From the NCBI RefSeq assembly GCF_000004195.4, contig NC_030677.2:64938222-65002221 (forward strand): DNA of 64,000 nucleotides, written 5' to 3'. This DNA is from Xenopus tropicalis (lineage: Eukaryota > Chordata > Amphibia > Anura > Pipidae). The notes under the pieces were generated by a model. The model saw only the letters and a list, made by a program, of their open reading frames with translations. It ran no database searches and was not told where the DNA came from. The position numbers and the translations under genes are program-made. Shown one piece after another: positions 11,989-23,129 of the stretch (its first letter is position 1; every line of letters starts with the position of its first letter).

Positions 11989-12790
11989 GTGCCATTGAGT
12001 CCTATGGGAGACTTTCCTTGGGCTGGGTTGGAGCTGCAGAGTGCCATTGAGTCCTATGGGAGACTTTCCTTGGGCCAGGTTGGAGCTGCAGAGTGCCATT
12101 GAGCCCTATGGGAGACTTTCCTTGGGCCAGGTTGGAGCTGCAGAGTGCCATTGAGCCCTATGGGAGACTTTCCTTGGGCCAGGTTGGAGCTGCAGAGTGC
12201 CATTGAGCCCTATGGGAGACTTTCCTTGGGCCAGGTTGGAGCTGCAGAGTGCCATTGAGCCCTATGGGAGACTTTCCTTGGGCCAGGTTGGAGCTGCAGA
12301 GTGCCATTGAGCCCTATGGGAGACTTTCCTTGGGCCAGGTTGGAGCTGCAGAGTGCCATTGAGCCCTATGGGAGACTTTCCTTGGGCCGGGTTGGAGCTG
12401 CAGAGTGCCATTGAGCCCTATGGGAGACTTTCCTTGGGCCGGGTTGGAGCTGCAGAGTGCCATTTAGCCCTATGGGAGACTTTCCTTGGGCCGGGTTGGA
12501 GCTGCAGAGTGCCATTGAGTCCTATGGGAGACTTTCCTTGGGCCAGGTTGGAGCTGCAGAGTGCCATTGAGCCCTATGGGAGACTTTCCTTGGGCCAGGT
12601 TGGAGCTGCAGAGTGCCATTGAGCCCTATGGGAGGCTTTCCTTGGGCCAGGTTGGAGCTGCAGAGTGCCATTGAGCCCTATGGGAGACTTTCCTTGGGCC
12701 AGGTTGGAGCTGCAGAGTGCCATTGAGCCCTATGGGAGACTTTCCTTGGGCCAGGTTGGAGCTGCAGAGTGCCATTGAGTCCTATGGGAG
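11989..12790 (+). repeat. 52-bp tandem array, 15 units plus a partial unit
   Basis: The unit runs GTGCCATTGAGCCCTATGGG, then AGACTTTCCTTGGGCC, then GGTTGGAGCTGCAGA. The landmark GTGCCATT at 11989 recurs in register to 12769, exactly 780 = 15 x 52 bases, so no net indel has accumulated. Units differ only by a few substitutions, such as GAGCCC against GAGTCC and CCAGG against CCGGG. The frame at 12353-12622 is open only because the unit lacks stops. Six inverted units of the same repeat are at 59886-60198. Confidence 0.95.
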
Positions 12791-12929
12791 GCAGAAAGGT
12801 TTTTGCACCGTCTACGATCGTTCAGATATGAAAATTTCGTAATTTTTGTGCAATTAAGGCATATCCGAAATGATCGTATTTAATCCGAATTTTTGCCAAT
12901 CGTACTTTTAATTATCCGAAATTTGCCCC
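12791..12929 (-). mobile_element. Terminal arm of the 52-bp-array MITE
   Basis: This arm is rich in CCGAA, TTCGTA and CGATCG motifs and ends GCCCC followed by TA. Reverse complemented, it matches the left arm of the element at 59648-60410 (GGGGCA, AAAGTAC, AAATTCGGAT, ACCTTTCTG, then CCTCCCATAG). The array is therefore part of a MITE family and not free-standing satellite DNA. Confidence 0.75.
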
Positions 12930-13030
12930 TAAATGTCATTATTATTTATTACTAACATTAGTAACAAGCCTAGTGGTTGTATTGGTTGAGCTTACTTAAT
13001 TGAGCATTCTTAAACTTATTAAAGGACAAT

Positions 13031-13646
13031 TTAAAGGGATTGTCATGATTTGTATTGTGTACCTTTTATTTCTAAATTACGCTATTTACATAGCAAATAA
13101 CTCACTCTACCATTTAAAATTTTATTCTTAAACCAACAAATGTATTTATTCTTAGCTGTAATATTGGTGTGTAGGCAGCCATCTCAGTGCATTGTGCCTG
13201 AGTCTGAGCTTTCAGAAGGAGCCAGCGCTACACATTAGAACTGCTTTCAGATACCTATTGTTTCTCCTACTCCCATGTAACTGGAATAGTCATGCTATTC
13301 TGATATCTACTGATATATCCACTTTTAGCAATACAGGTGTCAGATAGCTGCTATTTTGCTACCTTCTCATTGTTCTGCTAATTGGTTGAATGGGGAAAGG
13401 AAAGAGAGTGATATCACTCCAACTTGCAGCACAGCAGTAAAGTGTGACTGAAGTTTATCAGCTCACATGGCTGTTGCAACCTGGGAAATGAAGAATATGG
13501 CTAGCCCCATGTGAAATTTAAAAATTAAATAATAAAAATACTGTGTTTTTGAAAAATGGATTTCAATGCATGATTTTCCTAGAGAAGCTCTATTAACTGG
13601 TGTGTTTTGAAAAAAAACATGTTTTCCCATGACAGTATTCCTTTAA
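13031..13646. mobile_element. T2-type MITE
   Basis: Ends TTAAAGGGATTGTCATG and CATGACAGTATTCCTTTAA form terminal inverted repeats with the TTAAAGG start typical of Xenopus T2 MITEs. These elements target TTAA or TTTAAA. The 616-bp interior has no coding capacity. Confidence 0.75.
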
Positions 13647-14440
13647 GATTAAAGGGTACCAGTTCTATATATAATGCACTGTCCACCTAAACGTAAAATG
13701 GAGTAATGTTCTAAAAACCCAGATGCAAGTGCGAAGGGCTGCAAAAGTGTACTTTGCAACCTGTCTGCCCTTTATAAAGTATCCCTAAAGTACTGCTGTC
13801 CACTGTAAAATGTAACGAAGGAAAAGAAACAATGAATATTTCACAGAATGTCATGTTTACTGGATTGAGTCAGGCAGATGAATGTTATCTGCATGTTTTT
13901 ATGTGTATCCCATGAGTCCTGCCATATTGTATAGATTTACATACACCAGGCCAGACAGATTCCCAAATCAGTTGGGGATCAGGAGTCTTGATGTTGCATA
14001 ACTTAGAATGCATTAATCGATAATTACAAGTTAAAACTACTGAAAACATCAGAATAATGCCACAAAACCATACATTTGTGAAATTAGACACCTAAATAAT
14101 GGCTCCTTGCAAAAGCAAAAACCTGTCCTTAGACTGAATAACCTAAACTCAAAATACTATTGGTATACCTATACATAAAAACCTCAAAACAAATAACAAG
14201 TATGCAGCTTTCAATTAGTTGATTTTGCTTTGTTTGTGTCATTATTTTTTAAATATAGATTTAAGCAGGATTCCACTCATTAGAGTATTGCTGAATTGGA
14301 AGCCCCCATCTTGCTGACCAAGGCCTGCTATGTTGTAACAATTCAAGAATAACACATCCTGGTGCAGTTTTAGCAACTTTACATCCCTTCACTCAGTAGT
14401 AAGTAAAGTTAACTGCAGTGAGGTATAGGGTAGAGTAGGG
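13647..14440. other. No gene recognised
   Basis: About 800 bp with no recognisable coding or structural signal. The frame at 13885-14091 on the minus strand has no domain features. Confidence 0.5.
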
Positions 14441-14464
14441 TACAGGTCAGCATTCATATATCAG

Positions 14465-14676
14465 TCTTTCATTCAAACCACACCCTGGTTTCTAAGGTAA
14501 TCTGGACCTTAGCAACCAAATAGCTGCTGCAACTCCAAGCTACTGAACAAAAACAAAAATAATAAAAAAACTACAAATAAAAACAAAATGAAGACCGATT
14601 GCAAATTGTCTCAAAATATTACACTCTGCATCATACTAAAAGTTAACTCAAAGGTGAACAATCCTTTTATCGGCTA
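14465..14676 (+). mobile_element. T2-type MITE fragment (AGTTAACTNAAAGGTGAAC family)
   Basis: The right part of the family seen complete at 27716-28161. Landmarks are TAGCAACCA, ATGAAGACCGATTGCAA, ATACTAAAAGTTAACT and CAAAGGTGAACAATCC. The left end is absent. Confidence 0.65.
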
Positions 14677-14776
14677 ATATCATGTCTTTTGATGTTAAAC
14701 AGAGGCCTTCGATGTCTGATATTAAATACATTAGTTGGGTAGGTGTCAGAGGTTGAACTGTTTACAAATACAGGTA

Positions 14777-14788
14777 CAGGTATTATCC
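14777..14788 (-). mobile_element. Outer tip of a CAGGTAT MITE split by an L2 LINE
   Basis: CAGGTATTATCC follows TA and is the terminal dozen bases of the MITE family at 58169. The next MITE bases resume at 16249 (ATCCAGAATGCTTGG), on the other side of the LINE. Confidence 0.7.
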
Positions 14789-16250
14789 AACAACAACACT
14801 CCACCGAAACTGCTCTAACCCAACTAACAAATGATCTCCTATCGGCTAAAGTCAAAAAACACTACTCGCTACTAATACTTCTCGATCTCTCTGCTGCTTT
14901 TGACACTGTGGATCACCCTCTTCTCCTCCAGACTCTCCGCTCTCTTGGCCTTCGTGACACTGCCTTATCCTGGTTTTCATCTTATCTCTCAGATCGATCC
15001 TTCAGTGTCTCTTACAATGGGTAATCATCTTCTCCCTTGCCTCTTTCTGTTGGGGTTCCTCAAGGCTCTGTCCTGGGCCCCTTACTGTTTTCTCTCTATA
15101 CCTCCTCACTTGGCAAACTAATAAATTCTTTTGGCTTTCAGTACCACCACTATGCTGATGATACTCAAATCTATCTTTCCTCTCCCGATCTTAACCCAGG
15201 GCTTCTAACTCGCGTCTCTTCCTGCCTGTCCGCTATCTCCACTTGGATGTCCCAACGTTACCTTAAATTAAACCTCTCTAAGACTGAATTGGTTCTCTTT
15301 CCCCCATCCAATGGCCATATTGTTCCCGATGTATCTATATATAACGATTAGCAATTCTACCATCACCCCATCTTCCCAGGCCCGGTGCCTTGGGGTTATC
15401 CTTGATTCTGCCCTGTCCTTCACTCCTCATATCCAATCACTTATCAAATCATGTCACTTTCACCTAAGAAATATTTCCAAAATACGATCATTTATCACCC
15501 AAGATGCTGCCAAAATTCTTATTCACTCTCTTATGATATCTCGCCTGGACTACTGTAACTCCCTATTAATTGGCCTTTCCCTCCAAAGACTGTCCCCACT
15601 CCAGTCCATAATGAATACTGCTGCCAGGCTCATACACCTCTCCAACCGCTCCTCCTCTGCCGTGCCACTCTGCCAACCTCTGCACTGGCTTCCCCTACCA
15701 TCCAAGATAAAATTCAAACTAATGACTCTCCCATTCAAAGCAGTTCATAACTCTGCCCCACCCTACATCTCTGAACCTATCTCTAGGTACCATCCAACCT
15801 GCTTGTTACGCTCCTCTACTGATCCTCAACTCCTCTCTCATTCCCTCCTCACACGCTGCCCCCCTTCTCTGGAATTCGCTCCCACAAACTGTCAGACTTT
15901 CTCCCAATCTCTCTGCCTTCAAGAGATCTCTAAAAATGCATTTATTAAGAGAAGCTTACCCTTATCTTGTTTGAAATAACCTCAGTGTGCTGCTAAAAGC
16001 AATAGCCGCTAAAAGCAATACCCTGTGCCGCACCTCTCACAACTCTGTCATGACCATTCCCACACCTTGTGTCTCAACCCTTTCTCCTTGTAGATTGTAA
16101 ACTCTTTGGGCAGGGCTCTCTTCACCTCTTGTATCGGTTATTGATTGCTTTATATGTTACTCTGTATGTCCAATGTATAAAACCCACTTATTGTACAGCG
16201 CTGCAGAATATGTTGGCGCTTTATAAATAAATGTTAATAATAATAATAAT
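14789..16250 (+). mobile_element. L2-type (CR1/L2 clade) LINE, 5'-truncated
   Basis: The element starts inside the reverse transcriptase domain and runs through a 3' UTR with GATTGTAAACTCTTTGGGCA, TTGTACAGCGCTGCAG and TTGGCGCTTTATAAATAAA. It ends in a short (TAA/AAT)n tail, a typical L2 3' end. It is inserted within a CAGGTAT MITE whose halves lie at 14777-14788 and 16249-16447. A reverse-strand relative is at 23130-23845. Confidence 0.9.
14791..15979 (+). pseudogene. Broken L2 reverse transcriptase (C-terminal half)
   Basis: The encoded fragment would copy LINE RNA into DNA at a nicked target. Visible reverse transcriptase blocks are [16 protein letters not shown] (14870s), [18 protein letters not shown] (15040-15095), the catalytic YADDTQIY (15150s) and LGVILDSALSFTPHI. 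The C-terminal extension contains SRLDYCNSLL and LHWLPLP. Lesions are an in-frame stop at 15022-15024 and a frameshift near 15320-15350. Compared with the copy at 23419-23781, about eight codons are missing before CPPSLE near 15855. The N-terminal endonuclease and fingers are absent through 5' truncation. It cannot be functional. Confidence 0.9.
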
Positions 16251-16447
16251 CCAGAATGCTTGGAACCTGGGGTTTTAATCATAAGGGGTATTCCCGTTAT
16301 TTGGATCTTCATACTTTGTTTAGTAAAAAAATCACTTAAACATTAAATAAACTGAGTAGGATTGTTTTGCCTTCAATACAGAGTAATTATATCTTAGTTG
16401 GAATCGGGTACAAGCTACTGTTTTATGATTACAGAGAAAATAAATTG
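16249..16447 (-). mobile_element. Second part of the CAGGTAT MITE split by L2
   Basis: It continues the MITE begun at 14777: CCAGAATGCTTGG, AACCTGGGGTTTT, TAAGGGGTATT, then GGATTGTTTTGCC and CTACTGTTTTATGATTACAG. It breaks off near 16447, short of the far end. Confidence 0.7.
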
Positions 16448-16812
16448 CTACTATGCTCTGCTGTTCCTCAGCAGTATGTCATTGTATCCACCACTATTAG
16501 ACTGCCTCTACCTACAGAGAGGATGACCGCAAAGTATGCTACCAGCAGGAGCACTTTTTTTTCCTTTTTAAAAACAAATAGTGCACTTTAAGAAATGTCT
16601 TTATTGGTACAGGTCACAACACTTTAGGTCTACTTTAGTCTTTCAACATAAAACAGGTCAGAATCTCTGCAACTTAGGGAATTATTTTACAGATGCACAA
16701 AGAGTATACCATCTGCTGAAAACCTGCCAAAAGAGAGCTCAGCAAGTATCAGCTGAGTCTGTTCTGTCCTTTTGTTATTATAGAAAAAATCCATCAAATT
16801 TGTTTTTGTAGA
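16448..16812. other. No gene recognised
   Basis: Between the MITE and the CR1 element. The frame at 16581-16811 has no domain signal. Confidence 0.45.
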
Positions 16813-17575
16813 TCACAAGTTGTCTAATTCCAGGCAGTGTCATTCTGTGGCTACTACAGCAAATAAAGTGCTGTCTTGTATAAAAAAGGGCATTGACTCA
16901 AGGGATGAGGACATATTTTTGCCGCTTTATAGGTCCCTGGTAAGGCCTCACCTTGAGTATGCAGTGCAGTTTTGGGCTCCAGTCCTTAAGAAGGATATTA
17001 ATGAGCTGGAGAGAGTGCAGAGACGTGCAACTAAACTGGTTAAGGGGAAGGAAGAGTTAAACTATGAGGTTAGACTGTCGAGGTTGGGGTTATTTTCTCT
17101 GGAAAAGAGGCGCTTGCGAGGGGACATGATTACTCTGTACAAGTACTTTAGAGGGGATTATAGGCAGTTGGGGGATGTTCTTTTTTCCCATAAAAACAAT
17201 CAGCGCACCAGAGGTCACCCCTTTAGATTAGAGGAACGGAGCTTCCATTTGAAGCAGCGTAGGTGGGTTTTCACGGTGAGGGCAGTGAGGTTGTGGAATG
17301 CCCTTCCTAGTGATGTGGTAATGGCAGACTCTGTTAATGCCTTTAAGAGGGGCCTGGATGAGTTTTTGAACAAGCAGAATATCCAAGGCTATTGTGATAC
17401 TAATATCTACAGTTAGTATTACTGGTTTTATATATATAGTTTATGTATGTGAGTGTATAGATTGGTTAGTATAGGTTGTGTGCTGGGTTTACTCGGATGG
17501 GTTGAACTTGATGGACAATGGTCTTTTTTCAACCCTATGTAACTATGTAACTATGTAACTATGTAACTATGTCTT
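16813..17575 (+). mobile_element. CR1-type LINE, 5'-truncated
   Basis: It holds the end of the reverse transcriptase frame, then a short 3' UTR with GGGTTGAACTTGATGGAC and TTTTTTCAACCCTATGTAAC. An (AACTATGT)n tail of about four units closes it, the usual 3' end of amphibian CR1 LINEs. Its RT tail and 3' UTR differ from the L2 at 14789, so it is a separate insertion. Confidence 0.9.
16817..17416 (+). pseudogene. CR1 reverse transcriptase C-terminal remnant (open frame)
   Basis: About 200 codons stay open to a natural stop. The region is the thumb and C-terminal part downstream of the catalytic Asp pair. Visible motifs are IFLPLYRSLVRPHLEYAVQF, ELERVQRRATKL, SRLGLFSLEKRRLRGDMIT and RAVRLWNALPSDVV. 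These are characteristic of CR1 polyproteins. The catalytic palm is absent, so it has no polymerase activity. The intact frame suggests a fairly recent insertion. The Met at 16820 is fortuitous because the frame enters from the truncation point. Confidence 0.9.
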
Positions 17576-19000
17576 CTGTTAGATGTACTGTAGATGATCA
17601 CTTGAAACTCACCTCCTGCACTGCCCTCTATGGGAAACACAATATACCCAGGGAAAATGCCAAATCGTTTCCTTGCTTCCCTGCTCACAGCTCAGGTAAT
17701 AAACAAAGGATTCACATCATATAATCCTCTCCATGCCCACATTAGTAAGAACTACCAATTAATATGACTACTGTGGGTACAAATTTGTCTTATAATATAA
17801 ATACAAAGAATTCCAGCAATAATTATATAATAAATATGCATCTCTTGCAGCTATGCATATCAGAGTAGTATCTATGAATAATCCATGACTACGTAAACAC
17901 AAGACACCATTGTAAATATATTTTTTTTCATCACTTATGTACCTTAACCCTTGAAAGCCCTGTGAAGTACCAAGCAATTGAAACACTGGAACAAGTCAAT
18001 CACTGTTTTACTGATAATATTCAGGGACTTTTCACAGAAATAAAATGCAGGACTATTCATAGCTGCATGATTTTCAGCAGCAGGCAGTCTGTATTTCTTG
18101 GCTTCTATGAGATTATTTTTCTCCGGAACATTTTTGCTGAAAGCTTTGGAATCCTTTGTTTAACTGTATCTCATTTCACATGCTTTTACTGCTTGAGGTC
18201 CTGCAGTGGGTACATTTTTCTAGGCATGCCAATAAGAAAAAGTCAGATGGATTGTTTGCTTTTTGAAGTAGGACAGTTATTACACATGACTTCGGTGTTA
18301 GAAACTGTTTGTAACTATAATCAAGTAACACATAATAAAATCTCACATCAATTCTGAATACCTAGCCAGACTTAGAGTTTCCTATGTCTGTAATCACATA
18401 TTGAATTTAAAATACTTTAAAATAAAAAGAGCATGTAATATTAAAAACATGAAATCATCAAAATTTGGTCTTTTTAAATGATCAAGGTTTGCATTTATAA
18501 AGAGTAATAAGGAGTAATAACACCTGCTATACACCACTGGTGACTGCTCCCAAGGGTGCTCCAATAGACACAATAAAACTTCCCAAAATTTTACACACTT
18601 GGGTCCCTACAACTGGGTGGGTGTCACCCCACGTTAAGCCTCCTCGGTGGAGCACAAACCTGCTCTTACTAGCTAGCTTTATCTATCTAACACTCCTAGC
18701 ACTCCTGGCACCAGGTGGAGTCCAAACAGAGAGAATAATGTGGTCCCTCTTCTTATGAAGAATAGGGAACAGGACTTATGGGAATACATTCCTCCCCAGG
18801 GCATAGATATACTTCCTTACAGTTGGGATGGTTAACTCCTTCACATTCCCAACATATGAATAGTAAAACATACATACAGCACCTCTTCTCCAGTGTAAAC
18901 AACCCAGCTTGGACATTCTTTCTTAACTTTCTTGTAAATATAAGAAATATTTCTTGTAAAGACATCACTCACTCCAACTGATCTCTTTGAAAAAACTTTA
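17576..19000. other. No gene recognised (1.4 kb)
   Basis: The frame at 17962-18357 (131 codons) has no recognisable domain, signal peptide or splice context, and I treat it as chance. The segment 18540-18760 is less AT-rich than its surroundings and may be an unrecognised repeat. Confidence 0.45.
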
Positions 19001-19080
19001 TTTGTCAGATTTCAGGGCAGAATTACAGCTCATGCAATGTTTTGAGTAGCACTCCTCTCATCACCTAGCATGCCTGAAAA
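18989..19080 (-). ncRNA. Hammerhead-ribozyme-like hairpin in a retroelement 3' end (decayed)
   Basis: On the minus strand a paired CATGC/GCATG (19068-19072 with 19031-19035) brackets TGATGAG, a hairpin GAGT-GCT-ACTC (19044-19054), then AAAAC and ATT. This is the type I hammerhead order: stem I, CUGAUGA, stem II, GAAAC, short stem III with cleavage triplet. Two core bases differ, C3 to G and G12 to A. The G12 change fits CpG decay of CGAAAC. Further 3' on the same strand is AAATAAAGTTTTTTC. Short-stem hammerheads are known in Penelope-like retroelements. Self-cleavage is unlikely in this copy. Confidence 0.4.
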
Positions 19081-20801
19081 AGAGTCTGTTTGATACAAAT
19101 CTATCAAACTGGATTTTCAGGTGTTTCTAGGAGACTAAACAGTTTTCCAAACTCTTCCCAAAGCTAAGCTTCTGATTACTCCCACAGGGGGACAGCAGCA
19201 CAATTTGGGAACCACAGATCTACCCACAATTATCATTTAAAATTCTCTCTCTTTCTCTCTTTTTTTTCTTAAGTTGAAGTATCTGCAGTGTTTCATTTGC
19301 AAGTAATCTTCACTGACTGGTAAAAGCATTATAGCTCTAACATAAACCATCAGCATCTTAGCACCTACTGTTTTAGTGGGCTCAGTATTTTCTCAGTAAA
19401 CTAGGTTCACTAGGAATCCTTGTATGAAACTTCCGAATAAACATGGCTATAAATGCAGACAAGATGTAGCATTTGTATTGTATCAAGAATCCATAAATAT
19501 AAAGTAATGTTTTTTTAGATTTGTTCTGGATAATTTTTAATTTTATATCATTTATACATTTCTGATGTCACAAATATTGTAGCTAAAAACCAATGCCTGA
19601 GTCTGGCAAAGAAAAGTCTGAACCTGCAGTGATGAACTGGGGTACTTGGGGCCCACCAGAGAACCTCACCATAGGGACCCACCAAACGAATAAGCACACC
19701 TGCCCCCACAACTCCTCACAGCTTTGGCTTCCCCCATCCCTAACTATGTACATAGATGAGCAAGGGAGTTTTAACAAAATATTGGGCTGTGATAAAATTT
19801 TCAAAGAATCACTGCAGAAAATGGATAATGAGCATATTAACCCCATATATGCTAGTAAAATCACCCCAGAAAGTGTCAAATGAGCACATTAACCATAGAC
19901 ATGCTAATAAGATCACAACAAAGAAGGAATCATGAAAGCCTTACCTTACCCACATTTGAAAAAAAAAACAAAAAAAAACCACACTTCTCTCGCAATTCTC
20001 CCATGCTGCTTGCCTTGCTCTGCCTCCTGAATAACTTTTGCCAAAAAAATAAAGATGGTCATGCATTCTACAGTGGAGTGCATGGCCATTATAATTTTTT
20101 TTTTGTCACCTTCCAAAGAAATCAAATCATTTTGGTCAGGCAGTATGCATCGAGTGGTCAGCAGGAGGTAGCAGGGCAACAGGAGGTCGGCAGGGCCATA
20201 CATAGTAGTAAGCAGGGCCAGCAGGATTTTTCCCAGTATCCCAGTTTGACAGCTTTGATTAGACAGTCATTCTTTGCAGTGAGGTATTAGAGCCCAGTGG
20301 CATGGCTGATGTCTCAATGTTGCATGAAAATTTGTTTGAGTAACTTGGGCAATATTTGTTATCTGTTGTCATAACTAAAGAAAAAGCTCTTTCCTCAATT
20401 GTTGGAAATACGTTGCAGGTGGGAGGGCCACAGACAAGCCTCAGAGTAGTAACTTTTAAAGTACTGGGCAGTCTCACTGCAATTAGATGGGGATGGCAAG
20501 CAGGAAATGGCATCTGTGTCAGACTGATTTGTGGGCTCATTTTGCTTTCAAATGAAGACCTACAGGTATCGTCAGCCCAATACATTATTGAATCCAACAG
20601 TAGCTCCACATCCACATCTACTTTACATCTGTAATTTAGAACACTCCTGTAAAAAAAAATCACACTTATTTATACCTGGCATAATACCTCTATGCAATCC
20701 AGCAGCTCTGGCCTCTTCACTTGTGGAAGATACTGGAAAGCTGGGATTATCAGCGCTGTGTCCACCTAGTGGACGCTGAAGTATACACCTCAGGGGAATC
20801 T
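19081..20801. other. No gene recognised
   Basis: A CT-rich run lies at about 19243-19275. A segment near 19620-19740 (GATGAACTGGGGTACTTGGGG) could be a degraded hAT-type repeat but is not firm. Overlapping frames on both strands at 19583-20290 carry no domain. Confidence 0.45.
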
Positions 20802-20819
20802 AAAAAAAAAAAAAAAAAA
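20802..20819. repeat. Poly(A) run
   Basis: About 18 consecutive A. It could be the tail of an old retroposed sequence on the plus strand, but no parent element is recognised upstream. Confidence 0.6.
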
Positions 20820-20963
20820 GATACAGATAGTTGCAGAAATAAAGAACTTTCCATAGAATTAAATAGATGCAATAGGCAACTTATAAAGATAACACTCCTG
20901 CATTTGGGAACAGGATCTGATTCAGTAGCAGATAACTCACTGACTGACTAACTAGCACAGTCC

Positions 20964-21410
20964 CTTTAAAGGAGAAGGAAAGTCATTTTGAACAGTCCCA
21001 CAATCAACAAAAGGGATTAATTAATGCATAGTTCACTTCAACGCAATATGTCCCTTTCCAATAGCTCTTTTTACTCTAGATAGTGCTACCCCAAAGGACC
21101 TCTCCTTAGACTTGGTATCCACTCTCACATAGTAGGTACATGTCCTCATATGGGGGACACACACTTGTATATTTGCCAATATCCTCCCTTTTTGCATTTA
21201 CTCACTATGGGTGCTCTTAGAGGCAGATACACTGGACATTATAGGCAGTGCAGGCACTCTCCCCAGTGGCAGCAGTCCCCTCCTGGATCCCTAGAAGCTT
21301 GGCATGGAATAGGATGGGCTCTCTCTGCACAGCTGGAGCTCCTGGTAAAGCTCAAACTGACTGAGGCAGAATCTCTCACTATCCCATGAAACTGCAGCAG
21401 GGGAACCTAT
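20964..21410 (+). mobile_element. Possible T2-type MITE, left end only
   Basis: TTTAAAGGAGAAGGAAAGTC matches the end of the T2 element at 47846 (TTTAAAGGAGAAGGAAAGGC). No matching inverted end is found within 500 bp, so only the end is supported and the right limit is arbitrary. Confidence 0.35.
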
Positions 21411-21699
21411 ATACTCGCCCTGTAGATTTGACTCCAAAGCCAGGCTCTCTCTGGGCCCTGCTCTTTTTCCAGCTCCCAGCCAATCAGATTGCTCCCTTGC
21501 CTGTAATGGGGCTGGATGATGTCAGAGCCAGAACAGGGAGAAGGGTTCTCTGATCCCCTACACCTAAGTGTATGTTCCTATGCAAGTCTCATGCTCACCC
21601 CTCTGCATATTTTTCCTCACATTCCTTTATGTTCTCCAGCATACTTTTCCCTACATCTCTTTCAGCTCTTAGAATTTTTCTTTTATGCACATGCATTGA

Positions 21700-21835
21700 C
21701 TTACTTGTGTTACTTTTTTTTTAGACTGTAAGCTCTAATAAGTGGGGGCCATTTTACCTCTTCTACTTGTATGTAATCAGTATGATTGATGTATGCAACC
21801 TATTATTGTACAGGAAATACATTTATGATGGAGAT
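21700..21835 (+). mobile_element. L2-like LINE 3' UTR relic
   Basis: TAGACTGTAAGCTCTAATAA with GGGGGCCATTTTACCTCTTC and ATTGTACAGGAAATAC resembles the L2 tail at 16095-16220. The coding part is not recognisable upstream. Confidence 0.5.
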
Positions 21836-21919
21836 TGCTATATTTTTATACTGTTAAAATGATATGCAACTGTATATTACAGGGTAAAGTTATGTTTTCT
21901 TCATATGTTATAGAAAGTA

Positions 21920-22237
21920 CGGGTAAGGGATCCCTTATACGGAAACCCATTATCCAGAAAGCTCAGAATTACTGAAAGCCCGACTCCATTTTAATCAAAT
22001 AATGAAGAATTTTTAAACTGATTTCCTTTTTCTCTTTAGCAATAAAGCAGTACCTTGTAATTAATCCCAACTAAGATATAAATAATCCTTTTTGGATGCA
22101 AAACAATCCGATTGGGTTTAATTAATGTTTAATTGATTTTTTAGTAGACTTAAGGTATGGAGATCCAAATTACAGAAAGACCCCTTATCCAGAATACCCT
22201 TGGTCCTGAGCGTTCTGGATAATGGTTCCTATACCTG
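21920..22237 (+). mobile_element. CAGGTAT-family MITE, complete
   Basis: 318 bp between TA dinucleotides at 21918-21919 and 22238-22239. It starts CGGGTAAGGGATCCCTTATA and ends GGATAATGGTTCCTATACCTG, imperfect inverted repeats. The interior has AACCCATTATCCAGAAAG, GCAGTACCTTGTA and GGGTTTAATTAATG. No coding capacity. Confidence 0.8.
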
Positions 22238-23129
22238 TACATGCCTTCTCTCTGAAATGAAGAGGGAAGTATAGTATGAACAGAGCAAATTATCTGAAGC
22301 TTCAGTGCAACAATGTCCCCTATGGAAAATGTACAGTGTTCTTGTGCCTGTAGGTGGTGCTGACATCAGTAATGCACTGCCTGCTGATTGGCTGAACTTT
22401 GCCACTCGCAGGGGACAGCATAATATACTGCCTGTTTTTTTTTCACTGAAAGGTGAGAGAAAACATCGAAAATGGATATTGGTAGAATAATTCTGTTTAT
22501 TTAGGGCAGGAGGGGTAAATATATAAAAAAACAGGGGTAGGTTGTTGATTACCATTAATGAAGGAATAAATAGAATTGATAAAACAGGTGCAGGTCTTCT
22601 ATTTACACTGTTAAAGTTCTTCCTGAGAAACTCACCCCGATAGCCCTATAAAATTAATAACCTCCCTGCATTATCTGACTTTTCCCTGACCCCGTAACAG
22701 CAGTTCTTTTTTAATTCTTTCCTATCTTGGTTATAAAAACACAAGCCAGGAAAAGGTAGAAAAGAATTGTGACTATGGTCAGAGCCCACCATGTAGGGTT
22801 GGAACCTTTATTTAGTATCCAGGTCAGGGGAGTCACATGAGGCAGGGCAATGACATCATAGGGCAGGGAAATGGGCAGACTGAGCAGGTAAATGGGTGGG
22901 AAAATGGACACAGTATAGGCAAGTCTGGCTTATAAGGGGGTGATTCATCAATGGAGAGAGTCAGGGAAGGGAAGGACCCCTAGGGTATTACAAATTCATT
23001 GGCAATTACATTGCTGGCAGTCTTGCTAGCAGTAACAACCATGTAATCCAAATTGCTAAAAAAACACCTAACATGTAAATAATGAAGAGTTAGTAGGGTG
23101 TTTCTACCTGCTCAGAAGCTCAGGAACTA
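22238..23129. other. No gene recognised
   Basis: The segment 22925-23110 begins GGGGTGATTCATCAATGG, which resembles a MITE end, but no partner end is seen. Otherwise unremarkable. Confidence 0.45.

Noticed and set aside
12353..12622. Repetitive 89-codon frame that looks like a repeat protein
   Set aside because: The 52-bp unit is not a multiple of three. The frame is open only because the unit lacks stops, and the array lies inside a MITE.
11989..12790. CRISPR-like repeat array
   Set aside because: The units abut with no variable spacers, and the genome is a vertebrate.
17962..18357. 131-codon open frame
   Set aside because: No domain, no splice signals in context, no second conserved feature; the length is compatible with chance at this scale.
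20802..20819. Processed pseudogene ending in poly(A)
   Set aside because: No coding similarity or target duplication is recognisable upstream.
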